A DNA stretch of 61,410 bases, taken from contig CAJXSW010000004.1 in assembly GCA_913060645.1 (NCBI GenBank), positions 1-61,410 on the forward strand, read 5' to 3'. A program made the translations under genes and the position numbers. Source of the DNA: an uncultured Dokdonia sp. (GTDB lineage: Bacteria; Bacteroidota; Bacteroidia; Flavobacteriales; Flavobacteriaceae). Positions 27,505-36,803 of this stretch are shown piece after piece (within the stretch, counting starts at the first letter, position 1; each line of letters opens with the position of its first letter). The notes below the pieces were generated by a model that saw nothing but the letters and a program-made list of their open reading frames with translations, had not been told where the DNA came from and did not search any database.

Positions 27505-28284
27505 ATGAAATCAGAAACATTACAAGTAAGCCTCATACAAACATCGCTTTTTTGGGAAGACGCAAATCGCAATAGAGCACATCAAGAAGCATTAATAGCA
27601 AAGGTGCCTGAAGGAACTCATCTTATCGTACTGCCAGAGATGTTTACCACTGGGTTTTCTATGAGTCCGCAATCTCTAGCCGAAACTATGGATGGAGAAA
27701 CTGTCCAGTGGATGAAGCAACAGGCTCTTAAGTCACAAGCAGCCATCTGTGGAAGTTTAATTATAAGCGAAGGAGGTCTCTATTACAATCGTTTTTTATT
27801 TGTCACTCCAGAAGGTGAAATCACTACCTATAATAAGCGTCACACATTTAATATGGCTGGCGAAGGGGAGCAGTATAAAGCGGGTGATGAACAGATGCTT
27901 ATTAACTATAAAGGCTGGAAAATATTCCCGCAGATTTGTTATGACTTGCGCTTTCCGGTGTATGCGCGCAATACATTTGATTATGATCTCATTATCTACG
28001 TTGCAAACTGGCCAAAAACTAGAATAGCGGCTTGGGATACGCTCCTTAAAGCTAGAGCTATAGAAAACATGTCGTATTGTGTAGGAGTAAACCGCGTGGG
28101 AGTAGATGGTAATAACCTTGAGTACATAGGACACTCTGCAGTATATAATGTCTTAGGAGACGAGATGGTGACAGCATATACTCAAGAAAGCGTAGTGACC
28201 ACTACGTTAACCAAAGTACATATTAATGACACCAGAAGTAAGTTGCCTTTTCTAGAAGACAAAGACAGATTTACTCTTGAATAG
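27505..28284 (+). CDS. Omega-amidase (nitrilase family, YafV/Nit2-like)
   Basis: Hydrolyses the omega-amide of 2-oxoglutaramate or 2-oxosuccinamate, products of glutamine/asparagine-dependent transamination. A 259-residue nitrilase fold with the Glu-Lys-Cys triad in VLPEMFTTGF, YNKRHTF and QICYDLRFP. ATG 27505 (MKSETLQVSLIQTS) is chosen over 27490, which starts before the -7-like box. In methionine salvage it acts after an aminotransferase such as the one at 21729. Its 3' end overlaps the convergent lipoprotein gene by 14 bp. Confidence 0.9.
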   Translation: MKSETLQVSLIQTSLFWEDANRNRAHQEALIAKVPEGTHLIVLPEMFTTGFSMSPQSLAETMDGETVQWMKQQALKSQAAICGSLIISEGGLYYNRFLFVTPEGEITTYNKRHTFNMAGEGEQYKAGDEQMLINYKGWKIFPQICYDLRFPVYARNTFDYDLIIYVANWPKTRIAAWDTLLKARAIENMSYCVGVNRVGVDGNNLEYIGHSAVYNVLGDEMVTAYTQESVVTTTLTKVHINDTRSKLPFLEDKDRFTLE

Positions 28285-29935
28285 TATCCTTAACCTTCGT
28301 CTTTTTAGGAAGTAGTTCAAAAGTTTCTTTAGCAAACCAACTAGGTCGTACATCAATTTCGCCAGGGAAGTTGATAATTACTTCTGGTTGTTTTTTCTGC
28401 AAATAATTTCCAGAGTCAAAAAGACGGTTATTATTGGCATCCTCTATTAGGCGTATTTTATAAAGACCTGGTTTGAGGAGTTTGAAATTAAACACCGTTT
28501 CTTGAAGGGAGTATTGCTTCTCTATAACCTCATCACTTTTATCCATTAACTGGATGATGTATGGGAAGTTATTTGCGTTTTTGAGGGTGAGTTCTATATC
28601 TCCATAATCTGAGAGCTCCTTAGTGTTTGCTTTGTAGAAAAGAGTATCATTCTGTTGGCCAAAAAAGTCTGTAATAGCATTAGGTAGTGCTTTGATACTA
28701 TAACTAGCTTTTTCCTCTTTCTTAAAATCAATATCTAGAGAGGTTCTGTTATCTTGTAAAGAATAGGTGAAAGGAATCTCGACAGAGTCTTTTACAACGG
28801 TTATCAAGGACTCATTAATAGTGTCTATTGGAATATTGCTGAGTATGCGATACGGTTTGTCTAGCAATACAGCATTGCGATATTTTGAAGAAAAGGCTAG
28901 AGAGTCTAATTTTGGCTTACGTATTCTAGCTTGCAGGGTGTCACTATAACCCGGTGCAGTAACATTAAAGACGAGCGAGTCAAGTGATACTCGTGGCTTG
29001 TACCAGTAATATAAAGTGTCCTCTCCTTTTTTTGTGATGGTGGTTTCGTGATTATTTCCCACATCCGTTAAGAGGTTTATAGCAATACTATCTGTATAAC
29101 CACTAATGCCAAAGGCTATTTTACCCTCGGCAGCATGTTTAGGGCGGGAGGCTTTATAAGCGGGTGTTTCTGAAAATAACTTGAGCCTATAAGACGAGTC
29201 AGTTGGGACAGTTACAAAATCTTCTATAAAAGCAACCTTATCTTTTTTAGGTTGAAAAGTATAATTTGCGTCTTCATCTTTTAAAGCTACAAGCGCATAC
29301 GTTCCAGGTTTTAGACAGTCTAGTTCAAACGTGTTGAGGCTATCTAAAGTGTTTGTAACATATAATGGAGGCTTATTATAAATAGTAGAATCTGTATACG
29401 TGCTATCTGCTTCATAAAGCATCACGGTTACAAAATTATCAGGCTTGTCTAAGATCGCATCTACAATTGTTCCAGATACAGTAAGACTATCTATATAGTC
29501 TCCTGTAGACATCACATACTTAAACGAAGGAAAAGGATTTCCTTCATTATTATCCACAATACTGAGCCCAAAGTTGAAAACATAGGTCGTATTAGGAGCA
29601 AGTGTATCTTGGATTTTAATCTCTATGTATTTTGATGCAGACCCCTGTGGAGAGATTACTCTATTGATAATAGGAGGCGAGATAATAAGTTGTTTTCTAA
29701 GATCTTTGAGTTTTACATACTCATCAAAATAAATACGAATCTCGTCTCCTTCAAAGTTTGTAGTAAAGTTAGGAGGTGTAGACTTTACAAAAACTGGAGG
29801 CAAACTATCCATAGGTCCTCCTGTAGGAGATCCGCGTTTTGCACAGTTTACGAGAGTAAGTGCCATACTCACCATAACTACTATAAATGTAGCTACGCGT
29901 CTTCTATTAAAATGATACCAAGGATTATCTGTCAT
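28271..29935 (-). CDS. Ig-like domain lipoprotein (SbsA-like)
   Basis: A 554-residue envelope lipoprotein. A lipobox ends the signal sequence (ALTLVNC), then a short Gly/Ser-rich tether. Residues ~30-135 are an SbsA/Big_5-type Ig domain (PPVFVKSTPPNF, IRIYFDEYVKLKDL, YVFNFGLSIVDNNEGN). The remainder is beta-rich, ending in FDSGNYLQKKQPEVII. Proteins of this build are common in Flavobacteriia and uncharacterised. ATG 29935 is preferred to the TTG at 29953. The stop lies within the omega-amidase gene of the other strand. Confidence 0.8.
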   Translation of the reverse strand: MTDNPWYHFNRRRVATFIVVMVSMALTLVNCAKRGSPTGGPMDSLPPVFVKSTPPNFTTNFEGDEIRIYFDEYVKLKDLRKQLIISPPIINRVISPQGSASKYIEIKIQDTLAPNTTYVFNFGLSIVDNNEGNPFPSFKYVMSTGDYIDSLTVSGTIVDAILDKPDNFVTVMLYEADSTYTDSTIYNKPPLYVTNTLDSLNTFELDCLKPGTYALVALKDEDANYTFQPKKDKVAFIEDFVTVPTDSSYRLKLFSETPAYKASRPKHAAEGKIAFGISGYTDSIAINLLTDVGNNHETTITKKGEDTLYYWYKPRVSLDSLVFNVTAPGYSDTLQARIRKPKLDSLAFSSKYRNAVLLDKPYRILSNIPIDTINESLITVVKDSVEIPFTYSLQDNRTSLDIDFKKEEKASYSIKALPNAITDFFGQQNDTLFYKANTKELSDYGDIELTLKNANNFPYIIQLMDKSDEVIEKQYSLQETVFNFKLLKPGLYKIRLIEDANNNRLFDSGNYLQKKQPEVIINFPGEIDVRPSWFAKETFELLPKKTKVKDTIQE

Positions 29936-29976
29936 GCGACTACAAAGAAACAATTATTTTAACCAAAACGAAATAC

Positions 29977-30657
29977 CTATTGTGCTATTGCCATCACGGC
30001 AATACTTAATTTAATATTAGGTATTTTAAGAAGTTGTAATGCACATGATTCTAAAGTTGCTCCAGTCGTTAAGATATCATCACATAGTAGGATATGTTTA
30101 CCTTCAAGGTTGCTATTAATTGTAATTGAAAAAGCATCAAGTACTTCATCACTACGTGTAAAACGACCTTTAAATACTTGCGTTTTTGTGTTTTTTGATT
30201 TGACAAGCACATCATCTACATAATGAGCATCTAATGCTTTAGCTAGTGATTTACCAAAGCCTTCCACTTGATTGTACCCTCTTTTTCTTTTCTTCTTTGG
30301 GTGTATAGGTACTGGAACTACTGCATCTATACGACTATATTCTTCAAGAATTTTAAGATCTTCACCTAGCCATGCTCCTAGAAAGCCGCTTATCTCATGC
30401 TGTCCTCGGTATTTGAGATTATGCATGAGTTCTTGCACAGGACCTTTCTTTTCAAAATAAAATAATGCTGTTGCATTTTCTATATTGAGGCGTCCATAAA
30501 ATACTTTTTTAATTGCAGGGTCGTTGTACCTATGAAAATCTGTGAGAGGTAATGTATGCCTACAATGTGTACATATCATATTTTCGGCAGCGATGAGTTC
30601 GCTGTCACAAGATTTACAGGTTTCTGGAAAAAATAGAGAACGGAGCGATTGTAGCAA
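29977..30657 (-). CDS. comF: ComF-family phosphoribosyltransferase
   Basis: A 226-residue ComF protein. An N-terminal zinc ribbon (CKSCDSELI, CTHCRHTLP) precedes a PRTase fold with the phosphoribosyl loop ILLCDDILTTGATL and RKRGYNQVEGFGKSLA. ComF is needed for DNA uptake in competent bacteria and probably handles single-stranded DNA in the cytoplasm. The start is TTG at 30657, since MLQSLRSLFFPETC aligns with the family N-terminus and no ATG precedes it. It is 41 bp downstream of the Ig lipoprotein start, on the same strand, so they may be one unit. Confidence 0.87.
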   Translation of the reverse strand: MLQSLRSLFFPETCKSCDSELIAAENMICTHCRHTLPLTDFHRYNDPAIKKVFYGRLNIENATALFYFEKKGPVQELMHNLKYRGQHEISGFLGAWLGEDLKILEEYSRIDAVVPVPIHPKKKRKRGYNQVEGFGKSLAKALDAHYVDDVLVKSKNTKTQVFKGRFTRSDEVLDAFSITINSNLEGKHILLCDDILTTGATLESCALQLLKIPNIKLSIAVMAIAQ

Positions 30658-30712
30658 TGGCTTATACTTTTTTTTTCTAAATTAACCCCTTTATGTGAAT
30701 AATAGAACATCT

Positions 30713-31594
30713 ATGCGTACTAAAAGTACCAATAACACCTTATTACTCCTTGTAATCTTACTCTGCTTAGTTGTAGCGGGCCTAGGGTTTCATACCTATA
30801 ATTTTCAAAATGAAGTGCAGCAACGTGAGGCACAGCTAGTGAATGATAAAGAAAGAGTTACAGCACAGCTGGATGAAGAGTTGTCAAAGTACAGCACCCT
30901 TATAAAAGAGAGAGATGCATTAAAAGGAGCGCTTAAACAAGCGCAATCAAGACTACTACAACTCAAGGAAACACTAAGAGACGACGACCTGAGTAGATCA
31001 AAAATGCAGCAGTTTCAAATGGAAATACAAAGACTGCGTCGAGAGCGAGAATTTTTTATAAGTGCAAATGATAGTCTACAATTAGAAACAAAACGTCTTG
31101 TTGCATTGCAACAAGAAACACAAAAAGCACTTGATCTAGCGACAAAATCTCAAGACAGCATACAGAAATCTAATAGAGATCTAGCAGAGAGACTTACACA
31201 AGGAGCACGTCTTACAGTAAGTAATCTCGCAGCAAGAGGAGTGATCCAGCGCAATAGCGGTAAGTTTTTTATGACTTCTAGAGCGAGTCGCGTTGAGATG
31301 ATGCAGGTGTGTTTTACCGTAAACGATAATCAACTTGCAGAGGCAGAAAATAAATCTTTTTACGTACAAGTACTTAATGGGCGAGGTCGCATGATAGGTG
31401 TAGAACGTAATGAAAAGTTTGAAGACGGGTCTGTGGTACGCTATAATACAAAAACTACGATTGCATTTAATAAAACCGCATATACCATCTGCGAGCTTGT
31501 TCTGCCTGTACAGCAGATGGAAGGTGGTGATTACACTATAAATGTCTACCACGAAGGCTCCATGCTACTCTCTACCATACTTTCTTTAAAATAG
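30713..31594 (+). CDS. Membrane-anchored coiled-coil protein
   Basis: A 293-residue protein with an N-terminal membrane segment (~8-27, LLLLVILLCLVVAGLGF) and a long coiled coil (~30-170, rich in Glu, Gln, Lys, Arg with Leu heptads). A beta-rich C-terminal domain spans ~185-290 (MMQVCFTVNDNQLAEAENKS, YTINVYHEGSM). No named family recognised. Topology suggests the coil and domain face the periplasm. ATG 30713 is preferred over GTG 30695. It is divergent from comF. A terminator follows its stop. Confidence 0.78.
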   Translation: MRTKSTNNTLLLLVILLCLVVAGLGFHTYNFQNEVQQREAQLVNDKERVTAQLDEELSKYSTLIKERDALKGALKQAQSRLLQLKETLRDDDLSRSKMQQFQMEIQRLRREREFFISANDSLQLETKRLVALQQETQKALDLATKSQDSIQKSNRDLAERLTQGARLTVSNLAARGVIQRNSGKFFMTSRASRVEMMQVCFTVNDNQLAEAENKSFYVQVLNGRGRMIGVERNEKFEDGSVVRYNTKTTIAFNKTAYTICELVLPVQQMEGGDYTINVYHEGSMLLSTILSLK

Positions 31595-31635
31595 AGCAAT
31601 CGCAATTTCCGTTATTTCGGAGGGATTGCTATTTT
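31595..31635 (+). terminator. Terminator after the coiled-coil protein gene
   Basis: AGCAATC (31595-31601) pairs with GATTGCT (31624-31630), with an inner CCG/CGG pairing, and ATTTTT follows. Confidence 0.6.
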
Positions 31636-31690
31636 TACAGCTTGTTACAAACGGAAACAAATAATTTTATTTTATTGGTTTGAGATGTTT

Positions 31691-31712
31691 TTACGCTTTC
31701 GCGAAAGCGTAA
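31691..31712. repeat. Palindromic repeat, intergenic copy (22 bp)
   Basis: Perfect 22-bp palindrome in the region between the coiled-coil gene terminator and the glycyl-tRNA synthetase start, 48 bp before the start. It is not at a transcript end. Confidence 0.95.
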
Positions 31713-31760
31713 CCTTATACCTCATCAATATTAATAGATTGCATAATTAATCTACAGACT

Positions 31761-33296
31761 ATGGCTCAACAAGACGATCATTTTAAAAAAGTAATATCTC
31801 ACGCAAAAGAATATGGCTACATCTTTGGTAGTAGTGAGATTTATGATGGCCTAAGTGCTGTGTATGACTACGGTCAAAACGGTGTTGAACTTAAGAAAAA
31901 TATACGCGAGTACTGGTGGAAGAGTATGGTGCAAATGAACCAAAATATTGTAGGTCTAGATGCCGCAATATTTATGCACCCTACTACATGGAAAGCTTCT
32001 GGTCACGTAGACGCATTTTCTGATCCACTTATTGATAACAAGGATTCAAAGAAGCGCTACCGTGCAGATGTACTGGTTGAAGATTACGCAGAAAAGCTCA
32101 ATCAAAAAGCTGAGAAAGAAATTGCTAAGGCTGCAAAACGTTTTGGAGAAAGCTTTGATAGAGTGCAATATGAAGCGACAAATCCTAGAGTTATGGGGTA
32201 TCGCGAGAAGCAAAAAAGTGCAACCGCACGACTTGCGCAATATCTAGATGCAGAAGATCTACCAGCAGTAAAAGCACTTATAGAAGAACTAGAAATAGGA
32301 TGTCCAGAGTCTGGATCAAAAAACTGGACAGATGTACGCCAGTTCAATTTGATGTTTGGCACAAAACTAGGAGCATCTGCAGAGACAGCGACAGATTTAT
32401 ACTTACGTCCAGAAACGGCTCAAGGTATTTTTGTAAACTTTTTAAACGTCCAAAAAACAGGACGTATGAAAATTCCTTTCGGAATTGCTCAAACAGGAAA
32501 AGCATTTAGAAACGAAATTGTTGCGCGTCAGTTTATCTTTCGTATGCGAGAATTTGAACAAATGGAAATGCAATTTTTTGTGCGTCCAGGAGAGGAGATG
32601 AAGTGGTATGAGCACTGGAAAGAGACACGCTTAAAATGGCATAAATCATTAGGCCTTGGAGAAGAGAATTATCGTTTCCACGATCATGAGAAACTTGCGC
32701 ACTATGCAAATGCAGCAACAGATATAGAATTCAACTTTCCATTTGGGTTTAAAGAGCTTGAAGGAATACACTCTAGAACAGACTTCGATCTTAAAGCACA
32801 TGAAGAGCATTCTGGAAAGAAATTACAATTTTTTGACCCAGAGCTTAATGAGAGTTATGTGCCTTATGTGGTAGAAACTTCAATAGGGCTTGATAGAATG
32901 TTTCTAGCAGTATTCTCTGCATCACTTCAAGATGAAGAGTTAGAAAACGGAACTTCAAGAGTAGTATTAAAACTACCAGCAATCTTAGCTCCTGTAAAAG
33001 CGGCTATTTTACCACTAGTTAAAAAAGATGGACTACCAGAAGTAGCACAAAAGATTATAGATGATTTAAAATATGATTATCGAGTAGCATATGATGAGAA
33101 GGATGCAGTAGGTCGTCGTTATAGACGTCAAGATGCGGCTGGAACACCCCTTTGTATCACTGTTGATCATGATACACTAGAAGACAATATGGTGACAGTA
33201 AGAGATAGAGATACAATGGAGCAACAACGTGTTTTAATCACAGATTTACCAGATATTCTCAATAAGAAAGTGAATTTTAGACATTGGATAGCTTAA
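31761..33296 (+). CDS. glyS: Glycyl-tRNA synthetase, homodimer type
   Basis: Charges tRNA-Gly. A 511-residue class II synthetase of the alpha-2 type shared with archaea and eukaryotes. Motif 1 is in the first 60 residues (YGFIFGSSEI, YDYGQNGVELKKN), motif 2 is RNEIVARQFIFRMREFEQMEMQ, and motif 3 is YVVETSIGLDRM. The anticodon-binding domain is at ~390-505 (PAILAPVKAAILPLV). It carries LRPETAQGIF, the glycine-AMP loop. A single gene with a terminator behind it. Confidence 0.95.
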   Translation: MAQQDDHFKKVISHAKEYGYIFGSSEIYDGLSAVYDYGQNGVELKKNIREYWWKSMVQMNQNIVGLDAAIFMHPTTWKASGHVDAFSDPLIDNKDSKKRYRADVLVEDYAEKLNQKAEKEIAKAAKRFGESFDRVQYEATNPRVMGYREKQKSATARLAQYLDAEDLPAVKALIEELEIGCPESGSKNWTDVRQFNLMFGTKLGASAETATDLYLRPETAQGIFVNFLNVQKTGRMKIPFGIAQTGKAFRNEIVARQFIFRMREFEQMEMQFFVRPGEEMKWYEHWKETRLKWHKSLGLGEENYRFHDHEKLAHYANAATDIEFNFPFGFKELEGIHSRTDFDLKAHEEHSGKKLQFFDPELNESYVPYVVETSIGLDRMFLAVFSASLQDEELENGTSRVVLKLPAILAPVKAAILPLVKKDGLPEVAQKIIDDLKYDYRVAYDEKDAVGRRYRRQDAAGTPLCITVDHDTLEDNMVTVRDRDTMEQQRVLITDLPDILNKKVNFRHWIA

Positions 33297-33320
33297 ATCC
33301 AATTACTTATAATTTTAAAA

Positions 33321-33346
33321 AACACTCATTTCATGGGTGTTTTTTT
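33321..33346 (+). terminator. Terminator after glyS
   Basis: 9-bp stem AACACTCAT (33321-33329) with ATGGGTGTT (33333-33341), one G-U pair, 3-nt loop, followed by a T-run. Confidence 0.82.
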
Positions 33347-33413
33347 ATGCTTTAGATTCAGATTTTTGTATTTTTAATAACTTTTTAACAAACAAACCAC
33401 TAAAAACTACATT

Positions 33414-36347
33414 ATGAAACAAATCTACTCACTGCTGGTCGCAGCTCTCTTAGCCTTTAGTTTCGGGATGTCTGCTCAGCAAACAAAGCCTGTTGGTCCA
33501 TTTACTGTAACAACAGCAGCTACTGTAACTCAGATGCCATCAATACAATCCCGCACTACTCTGATACCATCTGTAGATAAAAAAATAAAGATGCAAGATG
33601 GTCGTGCTACTAAGAATCAAATCCTTATCGGTAAAGGAAGTAAAGGAGTAGACGCGTTATCACAAAGTCAACATAGATCTCAAGGAACTGTTCCAGGTAG
33701 AATGCCGAGCCTTGTTGTAGAAACGGCACTATCTAACTCACAACCTACTGATCCTTCTGGCGCTGTAGGGCCTGATCATTATTTTGCAGTATTCAATACT
33801 GGATTTAGAATTTTTGACAAAGAAGGTAATCCATTAACAGCACAACTAGGGACTGAAAATATCTTTCCAGCCACGGGATGTTGTGACCTTACCGTTTCAT
33901 ATGATAATCTTGCAGATCGGTGGGTAGTATCATTTCTTGGAGGAGGAGTGCAGATTGCTATTTCTAATGGCCCAGATCCAGTAACTTCAACTTGGACTGT
34001 GTATAATTTCCCAAGTATATCAGACTACAATAAGCTGTCTGTATGGAGAGATGGTTATTATGTAACTGAAAATACTGGCGGATCAACAAAATTATGGGTT
34101 CTAGAAAGAGCATTTCAAGATGATGGGACTCCAGATCCTGCTGCGCAAATGGCGGGATTTGAGTTGCCAGGTATCGTTACTAATGGTTTTCACAGTCCAC
34201 AAGCGTTAAATATTACTAATGACAATCACCCAACTACTGGTGGATGTCCAATAGTATACCTACAAGATGATGCTTGGGCTGGTGTAGCTTCAGATCATAT
34301 AAAGTTATGGGAAGCAACTATGGATTGGGATGACACTTCAAATTCAGTGGTTTCTGCACCTTTAGAAATTGCTGTAACAGAATTTACTTCTGTATTTGAC
34401 GGTGGTTCTTTTGTGAATTTAGAACAACCTAATGGGGGAACTTCTATCGATGCTTTACAAGCAACAATAATGAATCAAGCTCAATTTAGAAAATTTGGAA
34501 GTCATAATAGTGGAGTGTTTAATTTTGTTGTCGACGTTGATGATTCAGGACAAGAACTTGCAGGAATCCGCTGGATGGAGTTACGTCAATCTGAAGATGG
34601 TGGAGCATGGTCACTTTTTCAAGAAGGTACCTACACTGCCCCAGATGGTAAACATGCATGGCATGCTTCAATGGCCATGGACCAAAATGGTAATATAGGA
34701 ATGGGATATTCTGGTATGGCAGGTTCAACTACTCCAACAGATGGGAGTGTAGATGTTGTCTTGAGTTCTTATTATACGGGTCGTTATGCTGCAGACCCAC
34801 CAGGCACAATGTCTGTAGAAGAAACGTTATTAGCTAAAGGATCTGGAAATATACCAGGAACACGTTATGGAGATTATGGTAAAATGGATGTTGATCCTAG
34901 TAATGATAAAGGCTTTTGGTTCTTAAACGAATATGTTGGAACAAGTGGTCGTGCAAATGTGTTAGGAGTATTCCAACTTGCTCCAAACCTTCCTAACGAT
35001 GTAGGTGTTACTAGTATAGATACTCCACTAGATGGAAATCTTACTGCTACAGAGCAAGTAACAGTTACAATTTTCAATTTTGGTGAGAATGAAGCTTCAG
35101 ATATTGAAGTTAATTATCAAATTGATGGAGGTGCTTTAGTCACAGAAACTTTTGCTGGCCCATTAGCATCATCTACATCTGCACAATATACTTTTACAGG
35201 AACAGGTGATTTTTCAGTAGAAGGTCAAACATACAGTATTACTGCATCAACAAATTATAGTATAGATGAAGATAATATCAATGATTCGACTACGAGAGAA
35301 GTAACAAATATTTCTCCAACAGATTTAGGTGTTATTGCTGTGACAGCTCCTACAACTGGAGAAAACTTAACAGTAGAAACAGTTACAATTACGATAGAAA
35401 ATTTTGGATCGGTAGCTCAAAGTGGATTTGATGTTACTTATTCAGTAGATGGAGGTGGATTAGTTACAGAAAACGTTGGAACTGCAAGTGTAGCACCTGG
35501 GGAAACTCTTTCTTATACTTTTGCGACAGGTGCAGATCTAAGCACTATAGCAACATATATTATTGAAGGGGCTACGGCATTAACAGGTGATTTTGATAGC
35601 ACTAATGATGCTGCGTCTACAATGGTTACAAATTTATCTTGTCTCTCAACAGATAATACAGAATCTCAAGCAGTAGGTCCAGATGCTAATACTGTTACTG
35701 AGTCTATCATAGTTATAGGAAATGATTTTATCATTACAGATGTAAACCTTACCATAGATGTAGCCCATACTTGGGATGCTGATTTGTTAATAGAGCTTGT
35801 TGCGCCTGACAATACTGTCGTGGAACTTGCTCCTAGAGTAGGATCTAGTGGTGATAATTTTACTAATACAACTTTTGATAGTCAGGCAACAGTGAGCATA
35901 GTAGATGGAACTGCACCATTTACAGGAGTGTTTGCACCTAGTGGTTCTCTTGATGTTTTAAATGGATTAACTTCTGCGGGAGATTGGACACTTAGAATTA
36001 CGGATAATGCAGGAGGCGATGGCGGAACTTTAAATAACTGGAGTTTACAATTATGTGCTGCAGAAGCTCTCTCTGTACCTGAGCCTTTCTTAGTAGGGAC
36101 TGATTTGAATGTTATAAATAGAGGAAATAATCAATTTGATATTTCGCTGAATACAACTGAGATTAATGATCGATTAGATCTTAATGTATATAATATGCTC
36201 GGTCAACGTTTACTCAATAATAGACTTTTTAATGAAGGAAACGGGTATCAATTTGACTTAGATATGTCTTATGCAGCAAAGGGTGTATACATAGTAAAAG
36301 TAGGAACAGGTGATGTAGGAAAAGTACAGCGCATCATTGTTCAGTAA
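33414..36347 (+). CDS. T9SS-exported multidomain surface protein
   Basis: A 977-residue secreted protein. Signal peptide at 1-21 (MKQIYSLLVAALLAFSFGMSA). Residues ~90-530 look like a beta-propeller type region (GAVGPDHYFAVFNTGFRIF). Two CARDB-like beta domains follow (DVGVTSIDTPLDGN, DLGVIAVTAPTTGEN), then a P/Homo B domain (~745-885, DADLLIELVAPDNTVVE, GDWTLRITDNAGGDGG). The last ~75 residues (LDLNVYNMLGQRLLN, GVYIVKVGTG) are a type A T9SS sorting domain. It probably acts at the surface or outside the cell; no protease triad is seen. Terminator follows. Confidence 0.88.
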   Translation: MKQIYSLLVAALLAFSFGMSAQQTKPVGPFTVTTAATVTQMPSIQSRTTLIPSVDKKIKMQDGRATKNQILIGKGSKGVDALSQSQHRSQGTVPGRMPSLVVETALSNSQPTDPSGAVGPDHYFAVFNTGFRIFDKEGNPLTAQLGTENIFPATGCCDLTVSYDNLADRWVVSFLGGGVQIAISNGPDPVTSTWTVYNFPSISDYNKLSVWRDGYYVTENTGGSTKLWVLERAFQDDGTPDPAAQMAGFELPGIVTNGFHSPQALNITNDNHPTTGGCPIVYLQDDAWAGVASDHIKLWEATMDWDDTSNSVVSAPLEIAVTEFTSVFDGGSFVNLEQPNGGTSIDALQATIMNQAQFRKFGSHNSGVFNFVVDVDDSGQELAGIRWMELRQSEDGGAWSLFQEGTYTAPDGKHAWHASMAMDQNGNIGMGYSGMAGSTTPTDGSVDVVLSSYYTGRYAADPPGTMSVEETLLAKGSGNIPGTRYGDYGKMDVDPSNDKGFWFLNEYVGTSGRANVLGVFQLAPNLPNDVGVTSIDTPLDGNLTATEQVTVTIFNFGENEASDIEVNYQIDGGALVTETFAGPLASSTSAQYTFTGTGDFSVEGQTYSITASTNYSIDEDNINDSTTREVTNISPTDLGVIAVTAPTTGENLTVETVTITIENFGSVAQSGFDVTYSVDGGGLVTENVGTASVAPGETLSYTFATGADLSTIATYIIEGATALTGDFDSTNDAASTMVTNLSCLSTDNTESQAVGPDANTVTESIIVIGNDFIITDVNLTIDVAHTWDADLLIELVAPDNTVVELAPRVGSSGDNFTNTTFDSQATVSIVDGTAPFTGVFAPSGSLDVLNGLTSAGDWTLRITDNAGGDGGTLNNWSLQLCAAEALSVPEPFLVGTDLNVINRGNNQFDISLNTTEINDRLDLNVYNMLGQRLLNNRLFNEGNGYQFDLDMSYAAKGVYIVKVGTGDVGKVQRIIVQ

Positions 36348-36364
36348 GAATAAATTACGTTTAG

Positions 36365-36397
36365 AAAAAAACCCATTGCATTAGCAATGGGTTTTTT
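36365..36397 (+). terminator. Terminator after the T9SS protein
   Basis: 14-bp perfect stem (36365-36378/9 with 36384-36397), loop ATTA, T-run after. It also lies at the 3' side of the minus-strand lipoprotein gene. Confidence 0.9.
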
Positions 36398-36423
36398 ATT
36401 TATCAAAATTAAGAAGTCTATTT

Positions 36424-36765
36424 TTACTTCTCCATCTTCATTTCCGTAATTCCTACAGGGCTAGCTTTGTCGCACCTATTCATGCGTCGTTGTGGAGTAT
36501 ACTTAAACCAAACGCTTGCTCCATCCTGCATGAAATCCTTATCTATGGTCATAGGGTCAAGATGACGTCCATCTTCAAGTTTAATTGTCCACTCACAATC
36601 GCCTTCCGCTTTAGAATGTACAATAGTTCCAGATGTATATCCAGTCGTGTCAAAATCCATAAGTGTTGTTTTAGTGTCTTCTGTAGCAACCGCTTTTTGC
36701 CCACAGCAAGAAAAGGCCATGATTGCAACAAGTGACATACCGCTAATGTATAATCTTGTTCTCAT
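36424..36765 (-). CDS. Small lipoprotein of unknown function
   Basis: A 113-residue lipoprotein with signal (MSLVAIMAFSC) and Cys-Cys at the cleavage site. The mature part holds SGTIVHSKAEGDCEWTIKLEDG and ends in MNRCDKASPVGITEMKM with further Cys. The DGRHLDPM block suggests a small beta domain of a type common in Bacteroidota. No function recognised. It is downstream of the large outer-membrane barrel gene on the other side of a 38-bp gap and may share its transcript. Confidence 0.75.
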   Translation of the reverse strand: MRTRLYISGMSLVAIMAFSCCGQKAVATEDTKTTLMDFDTTGYTSGTIVHSKAEGDCEWTIKLEDGRHLDPMTIDKDFMQDGASVWFKYTPQRRMNRCDKASPVGITEMKMEK

Positions 36766-36803
36766 AATTAGGTAGTTTTCGTTTCCTTAAAGGTCGTCAA
36801 AAT

